Positions 52,064 to 59,213 of a stretch of 64,000 nucleotides of DNA are shown here, piece after piece. Under the pieces are notes generated by a model. That model saw only the letters and a list, made by a program, of their open reading frames with translations. It was not told the origin of the DNA and did not search any database. The stretch lies in contig NZ_BJHU01000009.1 of assembly GCF_005405905.1 (NCBI RefSeq), forward strand, positions 160,116 through 224,115, in the 5' to 3' direction. The number at the start of each line of letters is the position of its first letter. Position 1 is the stretch's first letter. The stretch comes from Acidovorax sp. NB1. GTDB taxonomy: Bacteria; Pseudomonadota; Gammaproteobacteria; Burkholderiales; Burkholderiaceae_C. The position numbers and the translations under genes were made by a program.

Positions 52064-52870
52064 GTGACCACTTTCCGCCGTCCCCTGGGCATGCGCTTTT
52101 GGCTCATCACGCTGGCCGCCGTGGTGGGCATGTTGGTTACTGCGTCGCTGGGGCGCTGGCAGCTGTCGCGTGCAGCGCAGAAAGAAGCCTTGCAAGCCAT
52201 GCTGGATGCGCGTGGCCGCATGCCCGCCATGGATGGCCGTGCGCTGCTGTCACTGCCGCCCGGCGGAACCTCTGAGGCCGCGACCCTGGTGCACCGTGTC
52301 GTGGTGCTGGAGGGCCGCTGGTTGCCCGAACACACCGTGTACCTCGACAACCGCCAGATGAATGGCCGTCCCGGTTTTTTTGTGCTCACACCATTGCAAC
52401 TGACCGGCGGACCAGCGGGTGTGGTGCTGGTGCAGCGTGGCTGGGTGCCACGCAATTTCCAGGATCGCACGCAATTGCCCCAGGTGCCGACGCCGCAGGA
52501 TCAGGTGGTGCGGGTGGCAGGGCGCGTGGCCGCAGCACCTTCGCGCCTGTATGAGTTTGGCAGCGGCGACACCAGCACTGGCGGCCATGGCGCTCAGGGG
52601 TCTTCCCGCATCCGGCAAAATCTCGACTTGGCCGCGTTTCGCACCGAAACCGGCCTGGCGCTCGCCCCGCTCACTGTGGTGCAGACGGGCGAGGCAGGTG
52701 GTGCGGGCGACGGCCTGCAGCGCGACTGGCCCGTGGTGGGCGCAGGCGTCGATAAACACTACGGTTACGCATTTCAATGGTTCGGGCTCTGCGGCCTGAT
52801 GGCACTTCTTTATGTCTGGTTCCAAATCGTCCGACGGTTCATTCGCCCGCGCAGCCAGCCTGCCCCCTGA
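52064..52870 (+). CDS. SURF1-family cytochrome oxidase assembly protein
   Basis: 268 aa. TM1 (about 12-30, WLITLAAVVGMLVTASLGRWQLSRAAQKE), a periplasmic domain with HRVVVLEGRWLPEHTVYLDNRQMNGRPGFFVLTPL and VLVQRGWVPRN, and a C-terminal TM (YGYAFQWFGLCGLMALLYVWF). It assists haem a insertion into subunit I. The start is GTG 52064 with GGAG 11 bases upstream; ATG at 52091 is possible. Overlaps the next gene. Confidence 0.9.
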   Translation: MTTFRRPLGMRFWLITLAAVVGMLVTASLGRWQLSRAAQKEALQAMLDARGRMPAMDGRALLSLPPGGTSEAATLVHRVVVLEGRWLPEHTVYLDNRQMNGRPGFFVLTPLQLTGGPAGVVLVQRGWVPRNFQDRTQLPQVPTPQDQVVRVAGRVAAAPSRLYEFGSGDTSTGGHGAQGSSRIRQNLDLAAFRTETGLALAPLTVVQTGEAGGAGDGLQRDWPVVGAGVDKHYGYAFQWFGLCGLMALLYVWFQIVRRFIRPRSQPAP

Positions 52871-53555
52871 GGTCCGTGCCGAGCACCCGCTTGGGCTGAC
52901 TGTGCACACCCTGCCCGAGGCCGGGGACGCCGTGGCCAGCGCGCAACGCACGCGCCATGGCCGCTGGAAGATGCTTGGGGTGCTGGCGATTTGCGCCGCA
53001 CCCGTGATCGCCTCGTATTTCACGTACTACGTCGTCCGCCCTGAAGGCAGGCGCAACTATGGGGAGCTGATCGACCCCCAGCGCACCCTGCCCGCGCTCA
53101 CCGCCACCACACCAGATGGCGCGTCGCTTCCCCTCGACTCGCTCAAAGGGCAGTGGCTGTTGGTGAGTGTGGCGGGGGGCGCTTGCGACGCGCAGTGCCA
53201 GAAACACCTGTACCTGCAGCGGCAGCTGCGCGAAAGCCTGGGCAAGGAAAAGGACCGCCTGGACTGGGTCTGGCTGGTCAATGACAGTGCCGCCGTGCCC
53301 GATACGCTGGCGCCCGCCCTGCAAAAGGCCACGGTGCTGCGGGTGGACGGTGCCGCGCTCAGCGCCTGGCTCGCGCCTGCTCCGGGCCACCAGCAGGCCG
53401 AGCACCTGTATGTGGTGGACCCCATGGGCAACTGGATGATGCGCTTTCCTGCTGACATGGATGCCAGCGGGGCCGCCAAGGCCAAACGTGACCTGGAGCG
53501 CTTGCTGCGCGCATCCTCGTCGTGGGACGACGCTGGCCGGCCGGGCAAGCCATGA
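52812..53555 (+). CDS. SCO-like thioredoxin-fold membrane protein (cox-associated)
   Basis: Up to 247 aa. One TM (about 53-72, KMLGVLAICAAPVIASYFTYYVV) and a periplasmic thioredoxin-fold domain with CDAQC (about 125-129). That CxxxC is the copper-binding motif of SCO proteins, but the usual P residues are missing. VVDPMGNWMMRFPADMD near the end is the equivalent of the LVDPDG...HF segment. The start at 52812 overlaps surf1 by 59 bases, so a later start is possible, but no good ribosome binding site is visible. A role in CuA or haem-copper assembly is inferred. Confidence 0.75.
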   Translation: MSGSKSSDGSFARAASLPPEVRAEHPLGLTVHTLPEAGDAVASAQRTRHGRWKMLGVLAICAAPVIASYFTYYVVRPEGRRNYGELIDPQRTLPALTATTPDGASLPLDSLKGQWLLVSVAGGACDAQCQKHLYLQRQLRESLGKEKDRLDWVWLVNDSAAVPDTLAPALQKATVLRVDGAALSAWLAPAPGHQQAEHLYVVDPMGNWMMRFPADMDASGAAKAKRDLERLLRASSSWDDAGRPGKP

Positions 53556-54736
53556 GCGATACCCAGCCGCTGTACGACCTGGCCCCCATGCTGGAGCTGA
53601 TGCTCCTGGGCCTGGTGATTGCTTTGGGGCCCCTGGCCTGGGTCTGGGTGCGCAACCGCCGCAGCACGCCTCTGCGGCGCCTGCAGGCGCTCACGGTGCT
53701 GACCTTGTTCCTGACCTTTGACCTGGTGCTGTTTGGTGCCTTCACGCGCCTCACCGATTCTGGCCTGGGCTGCCCTGATTGGCCAGGCTGCTATGGCAGC
53801 GCCAGCCCGGTGGGTGCGCGCGCAGAAATTGCGGCAGCGCAAGAGGCCATGCCCACCGGCCCCGTCACCCATGGCAAGGCCTGGGTCGAGATGATCCACC
53901 GCTATCTGGCTACCGGCGTGGGCGTGCTGATCATCGTGCTCACGGTGTCCTCCTGGGTGCAGCAGCGGCGCGCCCGGCAGGGCAGGGCCGAGGCGCCGCC
54001 GCTCAGCCCCTGGTGGCCCACGGTCACCTTGGTGTGGGTATGCCTGCAGGGGGCCTTCGGCGCGCTTACCGTGACGATGAAGCTCTTTCCCGCCATTGTC
54101 ACGCTGCACCTTATTGGTGGGCTGGTGCTGTTGGCGCTGCTCTGTGTGCAGGCCGTACGCCACACGCATGCGGCGCAAGGTCGCTTGCCCACCCAGATTT
54201 CGCCCGCGCTCCGCCAGGGGCTGGCCTGGACGGGGTTGCTGCTGGCGCTGCAGGTGGTGCTGGGCGGCTGGGTCAGCACCAACTACGCCGTGCTCGCCTG
54301 TACCACCTTCCCCACCTGCCAGGGCAGCTGGTGGCCCGCCATGGACTTTGCCCAGGGCTTCCAGATCTGGCGCAAGCTGGGCATGCTGCAGGACGGCAGC
54401 CACATCAGTTTTGCGGGCCTCACCGCCATCCACTACGTGCACCGCCTCATGGCCTATGTGGTGCTGGCGGCGCTTGCATGGCTGGCCTGGCGCCTGCACC
54501 GCAGTGGCGCGCTGCGCGCGCAAACGCGATGGCTGGCGGGCCTGTCGGTGCTGCAACTGGCCACGGGCCTGTCCAACGTGATCCTGGACTGGCCGCTGGT
54601 GGCGGCCGTGTTGCACACCGGTGGCGCAGCGGCCTTGGTCGTGGTGCTGACCTGGGCCCTGGTGTCCAGCCGCGCAGCCGTGCCTGTTTCCCGAGAGTTT
54701 TCCGCGTCGCCTGGCGCATCGAGAGTGTCCGCATGA
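53552..54736 (+). CDS. ctaA: Haem A synthase (COX15/CtaA)
   Basis: 394 aa with eight TMs. Conserved segments: [41 protein letters not shown] (haem-ligand His), [31 protein letters not shown] and [23 protein letters not shown]. It oxidises haem O to haem A for the oxidase. ATG 53552 overlaps the upstream stop (ATGA); its own stop overlaps ctaB the same way. Confidence 0.95.
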   Translation: MSDTQPLYDLAPMLELMLLGLVIALGPLAWVWVRNRRSTPLRRLQALTVLTLFLTFDLVLFGAFTRLTDSGLGCPDWPGCYGSASPVGARAEIAAAQEAMPTGPVTHGKAWVEMIHRYLATGVGVLIIVLTVSSWVQQRRARQGRAEAPPLSPWWPTVTLVWVCLQGAFGALTVTMKLFPAIVTLHLIGGLVLLALLCVQAVRHTHAAQGRLPTQISPALRQGLAWTGLLLALQVVLGGWVSTNYAVLACTTFPTCQGSWWPAMDFAQGFQIWRKLGMLQDGSHISFAGLTAIHYVHRLMAYVVLAALAWLAWRLHRSGALRAQTRWLAGLSVLQLATGLSNVILDWPLVAAVLHTGGAAALVVVLTWALVSSRAAVPVSREFSASPGASRVSA

Positions 54737-55635
54737 GTGTCGCCCCCCCCCACGTTGTTGCCTTGCCGTCGCGCATGCAGCAGTTCTATGCGCTGACCAA
54801 GCCCCGCGTGGTGCAGCTCATTGTTTTCTGTGCCCTGATCGGCATGGTGCTGGCCGTGCCCGGCCTGCCCACCGCCGCGCAGCTGGGCCATATGGTGCTG
54901 GCCAGCGCCGGAGTGTGGCTGGTGGCTGGCGCTGCCGCCGCCTTCAACTGCATCGTGGAGCAGGGCATCGACGCCAAGATGAAGCGCACCGCCTGGCGCC
55001 CCACGGCCAAGGGCGAGCTGTCCAACGCGCAGACCCTGCTGTTCTCGGCCGTGTTGTGCGCAGCGGGCTCGGCCCTGCTGTACTTCTGGGTCAATCCGCT
55101 GACCATGTGGCTCACCTTTGCCACCTTTGTCGGCTATGCGGTGGTCTACACCGTGATCCTGAAACCCCTCACGCCACAGAACATCGTGATCGGCGGCGCA
55201 TCCGGCGCCATGCCCCCGGTGCTGGGCTGGGCTGCCATGACGGGGGATGTGGGCCCCGAGGCGCTGATCCTCTTCCTCATCATCTTCCTGTGGACACCCC
55301 CGCATTTCTGGGCGCTGGCGCTGTACCGCGTGGAGGACTACCGCAAGTCCGGCCTTCCCATGCTGCCGGTCACCCATGGCAACGAGTTCACCCGGCTGCA
55401 GGTGTTCCTCTACACCCTGATCCTGTTTGCGGGCTGCCTCATGCCGTTTGTGTACGGCATGAGTTCGTGGATCTATTTGGTAGCGGCTGTGCTGCTGTCG
55501 GCGGGCTTTTGTGGCTACGGCTTTGCCCTGTGGCGCACCTACTCCGACGCGCTGGCGCGCAAGACCTTCCGTTTTTCCCTGATTCACCTGAGCGTGCTGT
55601 TTGCCGCCCTGCTGGTGGACCACTACGTGCTGTGA
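54733..55635 (+). CDS. ctaB: Protohaem IX farnesyltransferase (haem O synthase)
   Basis: 300 aa UbiA-family prenyltransferase with nine TMs. [12 protein letters not shown] at the start, [27 protein letters not shown] (the first Asp-rich region), [28 protein letters not shown] and [27 protein letters not shown]. It makes haem O, the substrate of CtaA. Translationally coupled to ctaA; sco1 follows five bases after its stop. Confidence 0.96.
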   Translation: MSVAPPHVVALPSRMQQFYALTKPRVVQLIVFCALIGMVLAVPGLPTAAQLGHMVLASAGVWLVAGAAAAFNCIVEQGIDAKMKRTAWRPTAKGELSNAQTLLFSAVLCAAGSALLYFWVNPLTMWLTFATFVGYAVVYTVILKPLTPQNIVIGGASGAMPPVLGWAAMTGDVGPEALILFLIIFLWTPPHFWALALYRVEDYRKSGLPMLPVTHGNEFTRLQVFLYTLILFAGCLMPFVYGMSSWIYLVAAVLLSAGFCGYGFALWRTYSDALARKTFRFSLIHLSVLFAALLVDHYVL

Positions 55636-55640
55636 ATTCC

Positions 55641-56255
55641 ATGCTCAAACGAAATACTCTCAAAACGATAGCTATCAGCGCTTTATCCATAGGCGCAGCG
55701 GGCCTTTTTGGTGCTTGTTCTGAGAAAAAGAAGGCCGAGTTTCGCGGCGTGGACATCACGGGGGCCGACTACGCCCGCGACCTCCCGCTGACTGACCACA
55801 ACGGCCAGGCACGCCACATCCAGGACTTTGCGGGCAAGGTGGTGGTGGTGTTCTTCGGCTTCACGCAGTGCCCTGACGTGTGCCCGACGTCGATGCAGGA
55901 GCTGGCAGAGGTCAAGCAGATCCTGGGCAAGGACGGTGATCGCCTGCAAGGCATCTTCGTGACGGTGGACCCGGACCGCGACACCCCCGAGGTGCTCAAG
56001 GCCTACATGGCCAACTTCGACCCCAGCTTTCTGGCCCTGCGCGGCACGCCTGAACAGCTCGCGGCCGTCGCCAAGGACTTCAAGATCTACTACAAGAAGG
56101 TCGATGGCAAGACGCCCACCAGCTACACCATGGACCATTCGGCGGGCAGCTATGTGTATGACCCCGCCGGGCGCCTGCGTGTGTACAACCGTTACGGCAG
56201 CGGCGCCCAGGCCCTGGCGGCTGACATCAAGACCCTGCTGGCCGAAGCGGGCTGA
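55641..56255 (+). CDS. SCO1/SenC copper-chaperone lipoprotein
   Basis: 204 aa. A signal segment (residues 7-25) ends in LFGAC, a rough lipobox, so it is probably a lipoprotein. The thioredoxin-fold domain has VVVFFGFTQCPDVCPTSMQEL (CxxxC, about 72-76), IFVTVDPDRDTPEVLKAYM and a conserved His in YTMDHSAGSYVYDPAGRLRV. It delivers copper to the CuA site of subunit II. Its signal-peptide codons lie in a copy of the GATAGCT repeat. It ends the cox cluster. Confidence 0.93.
   Translation: MLKRNTLKTIAISALSIGAAGLFGACSEKKKAEFRGVDITGADYARDLPLTDHNGQARHIQDFAGKVVVVFFGFTQCPDVCPTSMQELAEVKQILGKDGDRLQGIFVTVDPDRDTPEVLKAYMANFDPSFLALRGTPEQLAAVAKDFKIYYKKVDGKTPTSYTMDHSAGSYVYDPAGRLRVYNRYGSGAQALAADIKTLLAEAG
55658..55711 (+). 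repeat. GATAGCT-family repeat inside the sco gene, copy H
   Basis: CTCAAAACGATAGCTATCAG, then CGCTTTATCCATAGGCGCAG, then CGGGCC and a T-run. It aligns with copy G (GATAGCT...AGCGCTT(G)TCCAT...GCGCAG(A)GGGC). It encodes residues 7-24 of the Sco signal peptide, with the uncommon codons ata, tta and ttt clustered here. Confidence 0.65.
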
Positions 56256-56308
56256 GATTTCTGCGGGCCCGCCATCCCGCCTGCTGGTTTGACAGCACCT
56301 GCTACAAA

Positions 56309-56340
56309 AAACCCGGGCAAGCACGTTGGCCAGACCCGGG
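56309..56340 (-). terminator. Terminator of the Bug-type gene
   Basis: On the minus strand ACCCGGG, a 17-base loop and CCCGGGT precede a T-run. The element is nested in a longer outer arm (GACAGCA/TGCTGTC at about 56291 and 56345-56351). It lies between the convergent sco gene and the Bug-type gene and may also block plus-strand transcripts. Confidence 0.75.
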
Positions 56341-56388
56341 TTGATGCTGTCTTGCCGCTAAGGCGCGCGGCCGTTGCTCCGCGCTGGT

Positions 56389-57426
56389 TTACTCGGCCTT
56401 GATGCCGCGCATCGCGATCACGCCGCCCAGCAAGTTCGTGTCGGCCTTGACGCGGTTGGCCAGCCCTTCGGGCGACGAACCGACCGTCTGCCAGCCCTGC
56501 TGGAACAGCTTGCCGCGCACCTCTTCGCTGCGGGCAATCTCGCTGATCAGCGCAGCCAGCTTGGCCTGGATGGGCTTGGGCAGGGTCGAAGGCGCTGCAA
56601 ACGCGTTCCAGATTTCCAGATTGAAGTTGCTGATACCCGCTTCGGCCAGGCTGGGCACATCAGGCGCCAGCGGGCTGCGCCCGGAAGACGTCACACCAAT
56701 GGCACGCAGCTTGCCCGCACGCACCTGGGCCTGCGCCAGGGCGGGGGGCAGCAGGGCCATCTGCAACTGCCCGCCCAGCATGGCGGTGGCCACCTGCGGG
56801 TAGCCCGGGTAGGGCACATGCACCGGGTTGATGTTGCTGCGCGACTTGAGCAGCTCGGTGCCGATGTGGCCCACCGTGCCCACGCCAGGTGTTCCATAGC
56901 TCCACTTGTCGCCTCCATTGCGGGCCGCCACAAAGAAGTCGCGGGCGCTGCTGTTGGCGGGCACGCCGGGCTGGCTCACGGGCGCCGTCAGGATCAGGGG
57001 CGACGTGCCAATGAGGCTCAGCGGGGCCAGGTCCTTGATCGGGTCGTACGGCACGGCCGGGTTCAGCAGCTTGGCAATCGTCATGTTGCCGTTGATCATC
57101 AAGCCGATGGTGTGGTCATCGCGCGCCTTGGCCACGGCATCGGCCGCAATGTTGCCGCCTGCGCCCACCTTGTTTTCCACAATCACCGGCTGGCCCAGGA
57201 CCTTGGACAGCGGCTCGGAGAACGTGCGCGCCGTGAGGTCGGGCGAAGACCCGGCCGGAAAGCCCACGATGATCTTCAGCGGCTTGGTGGGCCATGCCAG
57301 GGGCGCAGCCGCAGCGGCGGCGCCAGGCTTTGTGCTGTTCTGGGCCAGAGCCCAAGGGGAGGCGGCTGCCAGCGCAATCAGCAGCGTGGACGCACGGCGG
57401 GAAACAACAGGGCGTGACGACAACAT
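56389..57426 (-). CDS. Tripartite tricarboxylate-type solute-binding protein (Bug/TctC)
   Basis: 345 aa. A signal peptide with twin Arg (VVSRRASTLLIALAAASPWALA) then WPTKPLKIIVGFPAGSSPDLTARTF, VENKVGAGGNIAADAVAK and VPSLAEAGISNFNLEIWNAFAAPSTLPKP: the Bug pattern. Binds a carboxylate in the periplasm. The ATG at 57426 with AGGAGA upstream is preferred over the TTG at 57447. No TctA/TctB genes are nearby. Confidence 0.9.
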   Translation of the reverse strand: MLSSRPVVSRRASTLLIALAAASPWALAQNSTKPGAAAAAAPLAWPTKPLKIIVGFPAGSSPDLTARTFSEPLSKVLGQPVIVENKVGAGGNIAADAVAKARDDHTIGLMINGNMTIAKLLNPAVPYDPIKDLAPLSLIGTSPLILTAPVSQPGVPANSSARDFFVAARNGGDKWSYGTPGVGTVGHIGTELLKSRSNINPVHVPYPGYPQVATAMLGGQLQMALLPPALAQAQVRAGKLRAIGVTSSGRSPLAPDVPSLAEAGISNFNLEIWNAFAAPSTLPKPIQAKLAALISEIARSEEVRGKLFQQGWQTVGSSPEGLANRVKADTNLLGGVIAMRGIKAE

Positions 57427-57469
57427 GGGAACGGGTCTCCTCAACAAGAATATTCAGGGGCCAAAACGA

Positions 57470-57495
57470 CACGGGGCCCCAGAACTGGGGCCCCG
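57470..57495 (-). terminator. Long hairpin after rpoH
   Basis: CACGGGGCCCC-AGTTC-TGGGGCCCCGTG forms an 11-12-bp near-perfect stem 48 bp after the rpoH stop, followed on the minus strand by a short TTTT. A probable terminator; the weak T-run leaves some doubt. Confidence 0.6.
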
Positions 57496-57542
57496 TGAGG
57501 CAACTTCTGCAGCCGGGGATATTAACCCCGCCGCCCGCAGGC

Positions 57543-58484
57543 TCAGGCGTACTCGGCCAGCGCCTTTTTCATCTTCTTCATCGCGGCCACTTCGATCTGG
57601 CGGATGCGCTCAGCGCTCACGCCGTACACCGCTGCCAGCTCGTGCAGCGTCATGCCACCCGTGCCGTCGTCGTTGACCTTGAGCCAGCGCTCTTCCACGA
57701 TGCGGCGACTGCGATCGTCCAGGCTGGCCAGGGCCGTGGCAATGCCATCGGTGGCCAGCGCATCACGCTGGCGCGACTCGATCATGGCCGTGGGCTCGTG
57801 CGAACCATCGGCCAGGTAGGCAATCGGGCCAAACGCCTGCTCACCGTCGTCCGAGGGGGCTGGGTCCAGCAGCACATCACCACCCGACATGCGGGTTTCC
57901 ATCTCGATGACTTCCTCGCGCTTCACATTCAACTGCGCAGCCACCGAGTCGATCTCGCGGTCGGACAGCGTGTCGCGGTGCGTGGCTGCATCGGCAGCGG
58001 CCGCATCGGCCTTGAAGCCCTGCTTCATCGAGCGCAGGTTGAAGAACAGCTTGCGCTGGGCCTTGGTGGTGGCCACCTTCACCATACGCCAGTTTTTCAG
58101 GATGTATTCATGGATCTCGGCCTTGATCCAGTGCATGGCGTAGCTCACCAGGCGCACACCCTGGTCCGGGTCAAAGCGCTTGACGGCCTTCATCAGGCCC
58201 ACATTGCCTTCCTGAATCAGGTCGCCATGGGGCAACCCATAGCCGAGGTACTGGCGCGAAATCGAGACCACCAGGCGCAGATGCGACATCACCAACCGAC
58301 CGGCGGCATCCACATCGTTGTTGTCCTTGAGTTGGCGCGCATAGGTCTGCTCTTCATCGTGTGTGAGCAGCGGCAGGCGATTGACGGCCGAGATATAGGC
58401 GTCAAGGTTGCCCAGCGCGGGCACCAGCGCCCAGGGGTTGGCGGGAGCCAGGGTCATCGTCGCGGTTCCAGACTGAATGTTCAT
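57543..58484 (-). CDS. rpoH: Heat-shock RNA polymerase sigma factor RpoH (sigma 32)
   Basis: 313 aa. Sigma-70 region 2 (LVMSHLRLVVSISRQYLGYGLPHGDLIQEGNVGLMKAVKRFDPDQGVRLVSYAMHWIKAEIHEYIL), the RpoH box QRKLFFNLRSMKQGF just after region 2.4, and region 4 with LHELAAVYGVSAERIRQIEVAAMKKMKKAL. It directs transcription of heat-shock chaperones and proteases. AAAGGA lies upstream of the ATG. A perfect CIRCE element lies 31 bp before the start, so HrcA repression is expected. Confidence 0.97.
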   Translation of the reverse strand: MNIQSGTATMTLAPANPWALVPALGNLDAYISAVNRLPLLTHDEEQTYARQLKDNNDVDAAGRLVMSHLRLVVSISRQYLGYGLPHGDLIQEGNVGLMKAVKRFDPDQGVRLVSYAMHWIKAEIHEYILKNWRMVKVATTKAQRKLFFNLRSMKQGFKADAAAADAATHRDTLSDREIDSVAAQLNVKREEVIEMETRMSGGDVLLDPAPSDDGEQAFGPIAYLADGSHEPTAMIESRQRDALATDGIATALASLDDRSRRIVEERWLKVNDDGTGGMTLHELAAVYGVSAERIRQIEVAAMKKMKKALAEYA

Positions 58485-58514
58485 TCCAGGAATCCTTTCC
58501 TCTAAGCCAAGATA

Positions 58515-58541
58515 TTAGCACTCCATGTGATTGAGTGCTAA
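58515..58541. promoter_or_regulatory. CIRCE element (HrcA operator) upstream of rpoH
   Basis: TTAGCACTC (58515-58523), nine bases, GAGTGCTAA (58533-58541): an exact match to the CIRCE consensus. HrcA is a heat-sensitive repressor. CIRCE normally guards groESL or dnaK operons; here it sits directly before rpoH. Confidence 0.93.
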
Positions 58542-58561
58542 ATCCATAGTTCCCCAGCGGG

Positions 58562-59213
58562 TAGACAAAGCGGCCCGTCTACCATCGCCGGAGCATCCAT
58601 CTCGGGTGTCGATTCCACTCGAGTTTTGTATTTTTCTCATTGAGTTTTGTATTTTTTGAATGCCTAAAAATATCGTAACTATTTGATTTGTAATGGGAAA
58701 TTCTCTTTTGATGCCGTTTCATCAATCTTCCGTGTCCGCCTTGTAAGCGGATTGCAGGAAATTTGCCCCACCCCTTTGAGAATCGGATCGTGCGTTGGTT
58801 GCGTCGCAACGCGGCTTAGCCAGCAGTTGAAAGTACCTTGTTGGTAAGCGGTTGCTTACTTTTTCTACTGCATTAGTAGGAAGAAGTTTGTGAAAATTTC
58901 GCCCCCTATCGATGTGGGCCTAAGCATTGGGAGCAGCGGCGCCCCTCCCCTTTCCAAGGATTGCCGGTTCGCGCGGCAAAGGAGTGCCAGTGCATGCGTC
59001 GCGAACGGGCAGGTTTAGGCTGGACCCAGTCACTCAAGATCGAGGGACTGAACGGCAGCTATGGCAATCACTGGTCGTTCGGAGAACGTAAGCTCGAGCG
59101 ACTGACACGCCTTCGTCCGCGGCCGCTCGACCATGGCGGACCGAGCGGCGGCTCGCGATCGACGACTTGCGCTCGAAGTGATCGGCCGTAGCCGCAGCGG
59201 ATCCTCGCGCGAT
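58562..59213. other. AT-rich non-coding region at the island edge
   Basis: About 650 bp between the CIRCE element and the 3' end of the large STAND gene. Base composition drops sharply around 58600-58740. GAGTTTTGTATTTTT occurs twice, 21 bp apart (58621 and 58642). No convincing gene: the open frames are short, overlapping and unlike anything I know. It probably holds the junction with acquired DNA. Confidence 0.45.

Noticed and set aside
53779..54732. Long upstream extension of ctaB through ctaA
   Set aside because: The ATG at 54733 overlaps the ctaA stop in the usual ATGA manner and matches the family start; the extension is a frame-shifted shadow of ctaA.
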